DNA from: Burkholderiaceae bacterium | GTDB lineage: Bacteria > Pseudomonadota > Gammaproteobacteria > Burkholderiales > Burkholderiaceae_D | Direction: 5' to 3' | NCBI GenBank assembly: GCA_019232795.1 | Contig: JAFANH010000046.1 | Coordinates: 1-62,073, forward strand | DNA: 62,073 nt | Shown: positions 43,789 through 52,353 of the stretch, one piece after another | Numbering within the stretch: position 1 is the first letter of the stretch | How the letters are laid out: each line of letters begins with the position of its first letter | Notes under the pieces: model-generated | The model's database searches: none | The model's input: only the letters and a program-made list of their open reading frames with translations | What the model was told of the DNA's origin: nothing | Translations under genes and position numbers: made by a program

Positions 43789-44676
43789 TTACCAGATGTA
43801 TTGCCAGAGGCCCGGCAGACGCGGATGCTCGGCCGCGTCGGCAACAGTGCGTGACAATGCCGCCCGTTCTAGCGCGCCGCGCTCGCCGTAAAACGGCTGG
43901 TCGGCCAGCGGCAGGCCAAGCTCGTGCGCGCTGTCGACCAGGATGTGCAAATACTCTTGCATGTGGCGCGCGGTATAGGGATTGGTGTCGTGAAAGGTCA
44001 CGACCACGGGAATGCAGCCGTCCACCACCGGCAGTTCGCCTAGTGCAATGCGCTCGCGCACAGCGGCCAACTGGTGGCGCAGCGCCCAGCGCCGGCGCGG
44101 GCTGGCAATGAAACCCCAGGTCTTGCCGTCATTGGCGCTGAGATCGGTCAAGAGCGGATGCAAGCCGTGCAGGCGGTAGGCGACGAAGGTACGCGCGTCG
44201 TAATTCCAGTAAGGCGGCCGCACCAGTGCCGGCGCGCTGCCGCTGATGGCGCGAATATCGGCAACGCCGTCGGCCAGCGACTGCTCAAACATTTGCGGAT
44301 CGAGGAAGCGGTGATTTTCGTGGCCGCTGGTACCGGTGTGAAAAGCCAGCAGGTGTCCGTCGGCGAATTCGCGCTGCATCAATTGGCGGCCTGTATCCGA
44401 GCCGCCGCGGCCTTCGGCGCGCGTCTCGAGAAAAAATATGGCCTTGATGCCCGGTTGCAGCGGATTGTGCTCGAGGTCGTCGAGGATGGAGGCGGTCGAA
44501 CCGCCTGGCGCCGGGCCGTCGTCGAAACTGAGCAGGAAGCGGATCGGAAGGAGGGCCTTCAGCTGGTTCGAATTTGACGCGATGCGCGAGTCCGGGGTGG
44601 CGCAACCAGATAGGCTAGTTGCCACTAAAAATGTTGCAAAAAAGCTCACGACGATCAAAAGCAGGCGCTGAAACAT
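43789..44676 (-). CDS. Lipoprotein polysaccharide deacetylase (NodB-homology)
   Basis: 295 residues. The signal ends in the lipobox ATSLSGC (Cys at residue 25). NodB-fold metal motifs are LSFDDGPAPG (D-D), the HxxxH-like FHTGTSGH, RPPYWNYD, and near the end VVTFHDTNPYT. Expected to remove N- or O-acetyl groups from an extracytoplasmic polysaccharide. The ATG at 44676 gives the lipoprotein signal; an upstream start (44724) would add 16 unsupported residues. It is divergent from the APE-like locus with a 161-bp shared upstream region, so the promoters may be linked. I place it in the locus only by position. Confidence 0.85.
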   Translation of the reverse strand: MFQRLLLIVVSFFATFLVATSLSGCATPDSRIASNSNQLKALLPIRFLLSFDDGPAPGGSTASILDDLEHNPLQPGIKAIFFLETRAEGRGGSDTGRQLMQREFADGHLLAFHTGTSGHENHRFLDPQMFEQSLADGVADIRAISGSAPALVRPPYWNYDARTFVAYRLHGLHPLLTDLSANDGKTWGFIASPRRRWALRHQLAAVRERIALGELPVVDGCIPVVVTFHDTNPYTARHMQEYLHILVDSAHELGLPLADQPFYGERGALERAALSRTVADAAEHPRLPGLWQYIW

Positions 44677-44837
44677 GTATTTCGAAAAACAAATGAGAAG
44701 AGCCGAGATTATGCCGTCATGCAAGTCACAGCGCGCAATTCATGTCGCTCAGATAGGGCAATGACCGCTCCCGACATAGACGGCAAGTACAAAATTCATC
44801 ACAATACCGCCGGTGACTCCTCTCATAAAAGAATTGC

Positions 44838-45110
44838 ATGGCTGAACAAATCAACGAAGCGGAACTGGCGCAACTGATCGTGCAGGTGTTGAATCTCGAA
44901 ATCCAACCCGAAGAAATCGGCCCGGCGCAGTCGCTGGTCGAGGACCTTGGCCTCGATTCCCTCGATATTCTCGAAATCGCCCTGACCGTGTCGAGGAAAT
45001 ACGGCGTCAAGCTGCGTTCCGACGACGAAAACAACAAGCAGATTTTTGCTTCCCTGGCTTCCCTGACGCAACACATCAATCAGCAGCGCAACCTGCAACT
45101 CAACCAATAG
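44838..45110 (+). CDS. Acyl carrier protein of the APE-like locus
   Basis: 90 residues. The phosphopantetheine site is S41 in GLDSLDILEIAL, in the usual ACP helix-II position. N-terminal EINEAELAQLIVQVLNLEIQPEEIG resembles ApeE-type ACPs. It should carry the growing polyene chain between the ketosynthase, ketoreductase, dehydratase and ligase encoded downstream. First gene of an eleven-gene run with 5-bp spacing to the next. Published APE loci generally have two ACP genes; only this one is here. Confidence 0.92.
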   Translation: MAEQINEAELAQLIVQVLNLEIQPEEIGPAQSLVEDLGLDSLDILEIALTVSRKYGVKLRSDDENNKQIFASLASLTQHINQQRNLQLNQ

Positions 45111-45115
45111 CGGCT

Positions 45116-45643
45116 ATGCCGACCAAGCAGACCACCAGGCTCGTGACCGGCGCGCTGGTCTTGTGCTACCCGCTGCTCGTGCACTGGGTGCTGCCGCATT
45201 GGCCGGCCGCACCCGCTTTTGTGCTGCTCTTGCCGCCGACCTTGTTGAACTTGCTGCTCGCAGCCTTGTTCGGCGCCACGTTGCGTGCCGGCCGCGAGCC
45301 CATGATCGGCATGTTTGCCCGCCTTGAGCAAGCGGGGCTGAGCGGGCAGGCCGATGCCGTGCTGCCTGCCGAGCTGGCATCCTATACGCGTAAGCTGACC
45401 TGGCTCTGGTGCGCGCTATTCCTGGTCATGGCGACGATTTCCGCGTGGCTCGCATGTGCCGGGCCGCTTTCCTGGTGGGCCTGGTTCACCGGTGTATTGA
45501 GCTATGTCTTGATGGGTTTGCTGTTCCTCGGCGAATACCTGTTTCGCCGCCGGCGCTATGCGCACTATCGCCATGCCGCGCCCTGGCAATTGATCTGGAC
45601 CCTGGTCAAGGCCGGCCCGATCTGGCTGCGGAGGCAGTCGTGA
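45116..45643 (+). CDS. COG4648 membrane protein of the APE-like locus
   Basis: 175 residues with about four hydrophobic segments (LVTGALVLCYPLLVHWVLPHW, FVLLLPPTLLNLLLAALFGATL, LWCALFLVMATISAWLACAGPLSWWAW, LSYVLMGLLFLGEYLF). COG4648 proteins accompany the ACP and AMP-ligase genes in aryl-polyene loci; no biochemical function is agreed. The C-terminus RRRYAHYRHAAPWQLIWTLVKAGPIWLRR is basic and likely cytoplasmic. Its stop overlaps the next gene's GTG start (GTGA), so translation is coupled. Confidence 0.88.
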   Translation: MPTKQTTRLVTGALVLCYPLLVHWVLPHWPAAPAFVLLLPPTLLNLLLAALFGATLRAGREPMIGMFARLEQAGLSGQADAVLPAELASYTRKLTWLWCALFLVMATISAWLACAGPLSWWAWFTGVLSYVLMGLLFLGEYLFRRRRYAHYRHAAPWQLIWTLVKAGPIWLRRQS

Positions 45644-47256
45644 GTATCTCGCTGCCCTTGCTGCGCCACTATGCGCCCGGTACGCCGCTGGCCTGGGTCG
45701 AGCGCGCCGTCAGCCCGCAACAATTCCTGGCGCAGGCGCGCGGGTTGGCCACGAACTTGGCGACCAGCGTTTCCGCTGATGGCCACATCATCAACCTGTG
45801 CGAAGACCGTTACCGCTTCCTGCTGGCCTTTGCCGCCGCATTGATTGCCGGCCGCACGACTCTGACCCCCGCCAGCCGCGCGCCGGAAGCGCTGGCGCGT
45901 CTGCAGCGCGAGTTCGCCGGCAGCCATGTGCTGGGCGACCAGGACTTGGATGCTTGGCTGGCCCCAGCCTCAACCCCAGCCTCTGCCGAAGAAGACACTT
46001 CGATTCCGCAAATACCGGCCGAGCGTGAAGCGATCGTGCTGTTCACTTCGGGCAGCAGCGGGCAGCCGACCGCGCATCGCAAGACCTGGGGCATGCTGGT
46101 GCAGGGCGCCGACCAGTTGCAGCACGCCTTCGGCATAGCGCCGGGCGCCTGCGTGCTTGGCACGGTGCCGCCGCAACACATGTTCGGCCTGGAAAGCACT
46201 ATCGTCTTTCCGCTGCAATGGGGCTGCACCATCAATCACCAGCGTCCGTTGCTGCCGGCCGACATGCGGCATGCATTGTCCGCCGTGGCGGCGCCAACCT
46301 GGTTGATGACGACGCCGCTGCATTTGCGTGCTTGCGTTGCCGATGGTCAGAGTTTGAGCGGTGTCGCCGGAGCAATCTCCGCCACCATGCCGCTCGATCA
46401 AGATGCGGCGCTGGCCGCCGAAAAGATTCTTGCCGCGCCGCTCTACGAAATCTACGGTTGCACCGAGGCCGGCATTACGGCGACGCGCCGACCGGCGCAG
46501 CAACTGGCATGGCAATTGTGTTCCGACTTCAGCCTGCGTACGGAAGGCGAGACCTGCCGGCTCGAAGGCGCGCGCGTGGTGGAGCCGCTGACGCTGGGCG
46601 ACCGGATCGAGATGCTGGATGCGCAAAGATTTCGTTTGCTGGGCCGTGCCGACGATATGTTGAAGATTGCCGGCAAACGTACGTCGCTGGCGGCACTCAA
46701 TGCGGAATTGCTTGGCATAGACGGCGTGCAGGACGGCTGCTTTTATCGCCCTGAGGGCGGCGAAGAGCAGCGCTTGACGGCCTTCGTGGTGGCGCCCGGC
46801 GCGAGTGGCGCGAGCATATCGGCAGCCCTGCGCGAGCGCATCGACGCCGTGTTTCTGCCGCGCCCCTTGCGCATGGTGGCGCAATTGCCGCGCGATGCCA
46901 ACGGCAAGCTGCCGCGCGCGGCCTTGCAGCGTTTGCTGGATGCTGAAGCGTCAAATCAGGAAATCAGGCGCATCGCAGCCGACCATCCGGCACTGGCCGG
47001 GCATTTTCCGGGCAACCCTATCGTGCCCGGTGTCTTGCTGTTGAGTGAAGTGATTGCCTTGGCACAGCGGGCGGGGAACATCGCAGGCGTCAAGCAAGTC
47101 AAATTCCATGCGCCCTTGCGTCCCGGCCAGGCTTACAGGATCGAACTGGGCGAACTGGGCGAACCGAGTCAAGCGGCGGCGGGCGGACTCAAATTCGCGA
47201 TCCACTTCGCCGATGGCGTCTTGATTGCCAACGGGACATTGCAATGCCGGCCCTGA
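45640..47256 (+). CDS. Fused AMP-dependent acyl/aryl ligase and hot-dog dehydratase (ApeH-ApeI-like)
   Basis: 538 residues in two parts. Residues ~1-445 are an ANL-type adenylating enzyme with the P-loop FTSGSSGQPTAHRKTW (136-150) and YEIYGCTEAG (about 267-276), expected to activate an aryl starter such as 4-hydroxybenzoate for the ACP. Residues ~448-538 are a FabZ/FabA-type hot-dog domain with HFPGNPIVPGVLL, histidine H455 being the catalytic one. In classic APE loci (E. coli, Xenorhabdus) the ligase (ApeH) and dehydratase (ApeI) are separate proteins. The GTG start overlaps the upstream stop by GTGA. Ligase specificity is inferred. Confidence 0.9.
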   Translation: MSISLPLLRHYAPGTPLAWVERAVSPQQFLAQARGLATNLATSVSADGHIINLCEDRYRFLLAFAAALIAGRTTLTPASRAPEALARLQREFAGSHVLGDQDLDAWLAPASTPASAEEDTSIPQIPAEREAIVLFTSGSSGQPTAHRKTWGMLVQGADQLQHAFGIAPGACVLGTVPPQHMFGLESTIVFPLQWGCTINHQRPLLPADMRHALSAVAAPTWLMTTPLHLRACVADGQSLSGVAGAISATMPLDQDAALAAEKILAAPLYEIYGCTEAGITATRRPAQQLAWQLCSDFSLRTEGETCRLEGARVVEPLTLGDRIEMLDAQRFRLLGRADDMLKIAGKRTSLAALNAELLGIDGVQDGCFYRPEGGEEQRLTAFVVAPGASGASISAALRERIDAVFLPRPLRMVAQLPRDANGKLPRAALQRLLDAEASNQEIRRIAADHPALAGHFPGNPIVPGVLLLSEVIALAQRAGNIAGVKQVKFHAPLRPGQAYRIELGELGEPSQAAAGGLKFAIHFADGVLIANGTLQCRP

Positions 47257-48167
47257 AGCAAAATTCGCAAGGCTCGCAAGATCGGCAAGCCTGGCTCGCG
47301 CAGCGCGAGCGCGGCAGTCCGCTGGCGATGCAGGCCTTGGCCTGGGTTACGCTCAAGTTCGGCCGGCCTTTCGGACGCCTGTTCCTGCCGCCCATCTGCC
47401 TGTATTTCATCGTGTTTTCCGTCGCGGGCCGACGCAGCTCGCGCGATTACCTGCGCCGTGTGCTGGGCCGCGCGCCAGGCTGGCGCGATGTGCTGCGCCA
47501 CTACCATGCGTTCGCCAGCACCGTGCACGACCGGCTCTACCTGCTCAGTGGGCAGTATCGCTATTTCGACGTACGGGTACAGGGCTTTGCCGAAGCCGAG
47601 GCCCTGATGCGCGGGCGCGGCTGCATCCTGCTCGGCTCGCACCTCGGCAGCTTCGAGGTCTTGCGCACGCTGGGCATGTACACCCAAGACCTGACCATCA
47701 ACGTGCTGATGCATGAAGACAATGCCAACAAGATCAATGGCGTCTTGCACAGCTTGAACCCCGACATCAAACCGCGCGTCATTCCCATGGGACAACCCGA
47801 CACCTTGCTCAAGGTACAGGAGTGCCTGGAGCGCGGGGAAATCGTCGGCATGCTTGGCGACCGTACTTTCAGCAGCGACAAGCAGGTACATTGCCAATTT
47901 CTCGGCGGCGAGGTCGCGCTGCCGCAAGGGCCGCTGGCTGTGGCAGCCCTGCTCGGCGTGCCGGTGGTCTTGTTTTTCGGCCTGTATCGCGGCGGCCGCC
48001 GCTACGACCTGCATTTCGAAGTCTTTGAGACCGAAACCGCGGTGCCGCGCGCGGAGCGCAGCGCACGCATCGCGCAGTGGGTGCAGCGCTACGCCGACCG
48101 CCTTGCGCATTACTGCCGCCTGGCTCCTTACAACTGGTTTAATTTCTATCCCTACTGGAATGAATAA
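47244..48167 (+). CDS. LpxL/HtrB-type lysophospholipid acyltransferase of the APE-like locus
   Basis: 307 residues. ILLGSHLGSFEVLRTLG holds the H-x4-E/D active-site motif (here H-L-G-S-F-E) of LpxL-type late acyltransferases; an uncleaved hydrophobic segment (KFGRPFGRLFLPPICLYFIVFSVAG) anchors it. Likely attaches the polyene acyl chain to a glycerolipid or sugar-lipid acceptor at the inner membrane. It overlaps the ligase gene end by 13 bp and the LolA-like start by 8 bp. In many APE loci this domain is fused to a GT2 glycosyltransferase (ApeJ); here that glycosyltransferase is a separate gene at 54345. Confidence 0.88.
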   Translation: MPALKQNSQGSQDRQAWLAQRERGSPLAMQALAWVTLKFGRPFGRLFLPPICLYFIVFSVAGRRSSRDYLRRVLGRAPGWRDVLRHYHAFASTVHDRLYLLSGQYRYFDVRVQGFAEAEALMRGRGCILLGSHLGSFEVLRTLGMYTQDLTINVLMHEDNANKINGVLHSLNPDIKPRVIPMGQPDTLLKVQECLERGEIVGMLGDRTFSSDKQVHCQFLGGEVALPQGPLAVAALLGVPVVLFFGLYRGGRRYDLHFEVFETETAVPRAERSARIAQWVQRYADRLAHYCRLAPYNWFNFYPYWNE

Positions 48168-48750
48168 GGCAACGCTGAACAACACTTGGATTGCCGCCGT
48201 TGCGATTGCAATTTTATCGGTGCCGCCCTTGGCTCGGCCTGCCGAAACTTGGGACTTGCAGCAGCTGATGGCGGCGCTGGCGCAAGTGCCGGCGCGCGAA
48301 AGCCGCTATAACGAGAAAAAGACCCTGGCCCTGTTCAAGGCGCCGGCCGAGTCCAGCGGCGTGCTCAGTTATCGGCGTCCCGACCATGTGGAAAAGCACG
48401 TGCTGCAACCTAAGGACGAAGCGATCAGCGTCGACGGCGATCAATTGACCTGGAGCGGCGCCAACGGCAGGAAGCGCAGCCTGCGCCTGCAAGACAATGC
48501 TGTCGCCGCGGCCTTGGTCAACAGCATACGCGCCACGCTGGCCGGCGACTTGCCGGCGCTGCAGCGTTATTTCACGGTCAAGCTCGACGGCGCACAGGCA
48601 CACTGGACGCTGGCGCTGACCCCGATAGACGATGCCTTGCGCCGCAATATGCAAAGCATGCGCATAGAAGGCAGCGGCGACCACGTTGCATCCATTGAAG
48701 TGCTGGAAAGCGGCGGCGACCGTTCCTTGATGTCGATCGAAGATCATTGA
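48160..48750 (+). CDS. LolA-like outer-membrane carrier protein of the APE-like locus
   Basis: 196 residues. Signal peptide (NTWIAAVAIAILSVPPLARPA) followed by a LolA-type half-barrel: LQQLMAALAQVPARESRYNEKKTLALFKAPAESSGVLSYRRPDHVEKHV is the usual opening, and LKPIDDALRRNMQSMRIEGSGDHVASIEVLESGGDR the closing (pattern). It would shuttle the hydrophobic, lipid-linked product across the periplasm to the outer membrane. Start at 48160 overlaps the acyltransferase stop. Related to ApeL-class proteins by position and length. Confidence 0.88.
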   Translation: MNKATLNNTWIAAVAIAILSVPPLARPAETWDLQQLMAALAQVPARESRYNEKKTLALFKAPAESSGVLSYRRPDHVEKHVLQPKDEAISVDGDQLTWSGANGRKRSLRLQDNAVAAALVNSIRATLAGDLPALQRYFTVKLDGAQAHWTLALTPIDDALRRNMQSMRIEGSGDHVASIEVLESGGDRSLMSIEDH

Positions 48751-48761
48751 GCCGGGAATAT

Positions 48762-51077
48762 ATGGGTAAGCCGATGGGTAAAAATCTTATCCTGCTGGTA
48801 TGGCTGACTGCTCTGGCGCTGAGCGCCTGGGTGATGTTGGCGCATACCCGGGTGGATGCCGACTTGACCGGTTTTCTGCCGCGCGCGCCCGAACAGAGTC
48901 AACAATTATTGCTCGACCAGCTGCGCAACGGCCCTGCTTCGCGTCTGCTGCTGATTGCCATCGAGGGCGGCGACGAAGCTGCCTTGACGCAAGCCAGCCA
49001 TGCGCTGGCGGCGGCGTTGCGGCAGGACGGCAAGCTGGCCTTCGTACAAAACGGCGAAATAGAGAGTTTGGCCGCCGAACGCGCCCTGCTGCTACGTTAC
49101 CGCTACCTGCTCAGCCCAGCCGTCGTGCCCGCGCATTTCAGTGTCGACGCGCTGCATCAGGCCGTGCAGAATAGTGCCGATCTGTTGCAATCGCCGGCCG
49201 GCGCCCTCCTCAAGCCGCTGGTGCCGCGCGACCCGACCGGCGAAGTGCAGCGCATCGCGGCTGGCTGGGCGCCGGCTTCGTCGGCGACCGAGCGCGGCGG
49301 CGTATGGTTTTCCGGCGACGGCAAGCGGGCGCTGCTGGTTGCACAGACCGGCGCGTCCGGCATGGATGCCTTGGCCCAGCAGCAGGCGGTGGCTACCGTG
49401 CGCGCGCACTTCGAAGCGGTGCGCACCAGCTTGCCGGCGGCCGACGCCGGCGCCATGTATTTGCTGCTGTCCGGCACGCCGGTGTTCGCAGCCGAGTCGC
49501 GTGCCTTGATCGAGCGCGATTCCTGGCGCTTGTCCTTGATCGCTGCGGGCCTGGTGTTGAGCGTGCTGCTGCTGGTCTACCGCTCGCCACGCTTGACGCT
49601 GCTGGCTTTCCTGCCGGCCGCTTGTGGCTTGCTGATCGGCGTGGCGGCAGTATCGCTGTGTTTCGGCGGCGTGCATGGCATTACGCTGGCCTTCGGCGCC
49701 ACCTTGATAGGCGAAGCGGTCGATTATCCCAACTATGCCTTCCTGCACACGGCGCGCAACGAAGCGGTCGGCGCTGCCTTGCGGCGCATCGCCCCGACGC
49801 TGAAGCTGGCGGTGCTGACCACGGTGTTCAGCTCGATCGCCCTGTTGCTGTCGAGCTTTTCCGGTCTGGCCCAGCTCGGTTTGCTGTCGCTGACCGGAGT
49901 AGCTGTCGCCGGGTTGACCACGTATTGCGTGCTGCCGCTGCTGGCGGGTGAGGCGGTCGGCGCGCGCAAGGCCGAGCGTTTGCCGTTTTCCTTGGACCTG
50001 GGCCAGTCTATGCGACGCTTGGTTCTACCCGTGCTGTTGTTGGCATTGGCGGTTTTGGTCTGGCGGCATGGGTCCCTATGGGACGACGACCTCGCCAATC
50101 TGAGCCCGGTGCCGGAGGCCGCGAAAAAGCTCGACCAGCAATTGCGCGGCGAACTCGGTGCGCCCGATATCCGCTATCTGCTGACCATTAGCGGCAGCGA
50201 TACCGAGCAAGTCTTGCAGCACAGCGAAGCGCTGGAAGCGAAATTGCAAGACCTGGTGCATAACGGCGCCCTAGGCGGTTACGACATGGCCGCGCATTAT
50301 CTACCCAGCATGGCCTTGCAAAGGCAGCGGCAGCAGGCGCTGCCTGATAGCGCCGCCTTGCAGGCCAATTTGCGCACAGCTCTGGTTGGATCGCCCTTTC
50401 GTGACGATGCCTTCCAGCCTTTTGTACACGACGTGGCCGAAGCCAGACAACAGGCGCTGCTGACGGCCGCCGATATGCGCGGCAGCGCACTCGGGCTCAA
50501 GCTGCAAGCACTGCTGGTGCAGGATGGGCAGCATATGACAGCCCTGATCACGCTGGCGGGCGTAAGCGATCCCGCGCGCCTGCGTCAGGCAGCCGGCCAG
50601 TGGCCGGGCGTGAGTCTGATCGATTTGAAAGACGACACCGGGCGCCTGGTTAACGCCTACCGCCGGCAATCGCTCTTGCTGTCGGCGCTAGGCTTGGTCT
50701 TGATCGCCGGCTTGCTGGTGCTCAGTCTGGGTTCCGTGCGCACCAGCTTCAAGGTCTTATATCCGGTGGCGGCCGGCACCGTGTTGTGCGTGGCGCTGAC
50801 GCTCTTGCTGGGTGAAAAGCTGAGCCTGTTCCACCTGGTGGCGTTGCTGCTGGTGGTCGGCATAGGCTTGAACTATGCATTGTTTTTCAATCGGCACGAG
50901 TCTAACGAGAGCGGGACGCGGCGCAATCATCTGTCGCTGGCAGTGTGCAGTCTGACAACATTCTTGTCTTTCGGCACCCTGATGTCCTCGGCCATACCGG
51001 TGCTGCATGCCATCGGCCAGACCGTGGCGCTCGGCTCGCTGTTATGCCTGATTTGCGCTGCTACTTTGGCGGAATAA
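48762..51077 (+). CDS. MMPL/RND-type exporter of the APE-like locus
   Basis: About 771 residues. RND-fold with an N-terminal TM, a large periplasmic loop, clusters of TMs (SLIAAGLVLSVLLLVYRSPRL, LTLAFGATLIGEAVDYPNYAFLHT, VLTTVFSSIALLLSSFSGLAQLGL), a second loop and a second TM cluster (LVLIAGLLVLSLGSVRTSF, VVGIGLNYALFF). GEAVDYPNY and GIGLNYALF are the proton-relay type segments of MMPL transporters. Expected to flip or export the polyene lipid (ApeM-like). ATG at 48762 is used; a TTG at 48747 overlapping the upstream stop (TTGA) is also plausible given the style of this operon. Confidence 0.9.
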   Translation: MGKPMGKNLILLVWLTALALSAWVMLAHTRVDADLTGFLPRAPEQSQQLLLDQLRNGPASRLLLIAIEGGDEAALTQASHALAAALRQDGKLAFVQNGEIESLAAERALLLRYRYLLSPAVVPAHFSVDALHQAVQNSADLLQSPAGALLKPLVPRDPTGEVQRIAAGWAPASSATERGGVWFSGDGKRALLVAQTGASGMDALAQQQAVATVRAHFEAVRTSLPAADAGAMYLLLSGTPVFAAESRALIERDSWRLSLIAAGLVLSVLLLVYRSPRLTLLAFLPAACGLLIGVAAVSLCFGGVHGITLAFGATLIGEAVDYPNYAFLHTARNEAVGAALRRIAPTLKLAVLTTVFSSIALLLSSFSGLAQLGLLSLTGVAVAGLTTYCVLPLLAGEAVGARKAERLPFSLDLGQSMRRLVLPVLLLALAVLVWRHGSLWDDDLANLSPVPEAAKKLDQQLRGELGAPDIRYLLTISGSDTEQVLQHSEALEAKLQDLVHNGALGGYDMAAHYLPSMALQRQRQQALPDSAALQANLRTALVGSPFRDDAFQPFVHDVAEARQQALLTAADMRGSALGLKLQALLVQDGQHMTALITLAGVSDPARLRQAAGQWPGVSLIDLKDDTGRLVNAYRRQSLLLSALGLVLIAGLLVLSLGSVRTSFKVLYPVAAGTVLCVALTLLLGEKLSLFHLVALLLVVGIGLNYALFFNRHESNESGTRRNHLSLAVCSLTTFLSFGTLMSSAIPVLHAIGQTVALGSLLCLICAATLAE

Positions 51078-51168
51078 GTACATGCGGGCATGTTGCGTTA
51101 CCATGTGGGGCCTGTTCGCACTCCCAAATTAAGTGCCAGCAAGCACCATTCTTTGTAGGAATTCGATC

Positions 51169-52353
51169 GTGTCTGCCCCTATTTTCATGACGGCGTTTAC
51201 CGCCACCAGCGCCCTCGGCGCGGGCCTGGATGCGACCCTGGAAGCCCTGCAATCCGGACGTTCCGGATTGCGTGCCAATGATTTTGCGGCCGCCCCGGTC
51301 GACACCTGGATAGGGCGCGTCGACGGCATCGAGCAGGAAAGCCTGCCGGACGAATTGGCCGATTACACCTGCCGCAACAATCAATTGGCGCACCTGGGCT
51401 TGCGCCAGGATGGTTTTCTTGAAGCGGTCGAGCAAGCCAGACAGCGCTATGGCGCGCAGCGCGTCGGCGTCCTGCTGGGCACCTCGACTTCCGGCATTTT
51501 CGAAACCGAGATGGCTTTCCGCGTCTATCGCGCACAAGGCGCATGGCCGGACAGCCTGCACTACCGTGAGCAGCACAACCTGTTCAGTCTCAGTGATTTC
51601 GTGCGCAGGCGGCTCGGCCTTGCCGGCCCCAGTCACGTGATCTCGACCGCCTGCTCTTCGAGCGCCAAGGTATTTGCCAGCGCAGCACGCCTGCTGCGCC
51701 AGAACCTGTGCGACGCGGTGCTGGTAGGCGGCGTGGACACCCTGGCGCTGACCACGCTGTACGGCTTTTCTGCATTGGAGCTGGTTTCGGCCCGGCCTTG
51801 CCGGCCGTGGGATGCGGCACGCAACGGCATCTCGATTGGCGAGGCCGCCGGGTTCGCCTTGCTGGAGCGGCGCGAGAGCGACATCCGCCTGGCCGGCTAC
51901 GGCGAATCGAGCGATGCCTACCACATGTCCACGCCGCATCCACAGGGGCGCGGCGCGGCGCAAGCGATGCGCGCAGCGCTGCGGCGTGCGCAGCTTGCGC
52001 CCGAACAAATCGATTACATCAACCTGCACGGCACCGGTACGCCGAGCAATGACGCGGCCGAGGACAAGGCCGTGCTCGAAGTATTCGGCAATGCCTTGCC
52101 GTGCAGTTCGACCAAGGGCGCGACCGGCCATACGCTGGGTGCGGCCGGCATCATGGAAGCCGTGATCAGCGCGCTCTGCTTGCGCCATGGCGTGATTCCC
52201 GGCGCCGGCAATACCGAACAGATCGACCCGCAATTGCAGGCCGATTTCGTGCGCGCCAGCCGGCCAGCGCCGCTCAGGCACGTGCTCAGCAATTCCTTCG
52301 GATTCGGCGGCAATAATTGCAGCCTGTTGTTTGCGCGGGAGGGTGCATGCTGA
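51169..52353 (+). CDS. 3-oxoacyl-ACP synthase (KS) of the APE-like locus
   Basis: 394 residues. Complete C-H-H triad: C162 in ISTACSSSAKV, H287 in NLHGTGTPSND and H321 in KGATGHTLGAAG. Type II polyketide-like KASII. In APE loci the catalytic KS (ApeO) works as a heterodimer with a chain length factor (ApeC); the next gene fits that partner. The GTG at 51169 (MSAPIF) is preceded by TAGGA; an upstream in-frame GTG (51133) would add 12 residues. A 91-bp gap before it is the only real gap in the operon, and may hold a second promoter. Confidence 0.93.
   Translation: MSAPIFMTAFTATSALGAGLDATLEALQSGRSGLRANDFAAAPVDTWIGRVDGIEQESLPDELADYTCRNNQLAHLGLRQDGFLEAVEQARQRYGAQRVGVLLGTSTSGIFETEMAFRVYRAQGAWPDSLHYREQHNLFSLSDFVRRRLGLAGPSHVISTACSSSAKVFASAARLLRQNLCDAVLVGGVDTLALTTLYGFSALELVSARPCRPWDAARNGISIGEAAGFALLERRESDIRLAGYGESSDAYHMSTPHPQGRGAAQAMRAALRRAQLAPEQIDYINLHGTGTPSNDAAEDKAVLEVFGNALPCSSTKGATGHTLGAAGIMEAVISALCLRHGVIPGAGNTEQIDPQLQADFVRASRPAPLRHVLSNSFGFGGNNCSLLFAREGAC

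Noticed and set aside
44677-44724. A start 16 codons upstream for the deacetylase
   Set aside because: It would put MHDGIISALLICFSKY in front of a complete lipoprotein signal; the ATG at 44676 gives a normal signal peptide.
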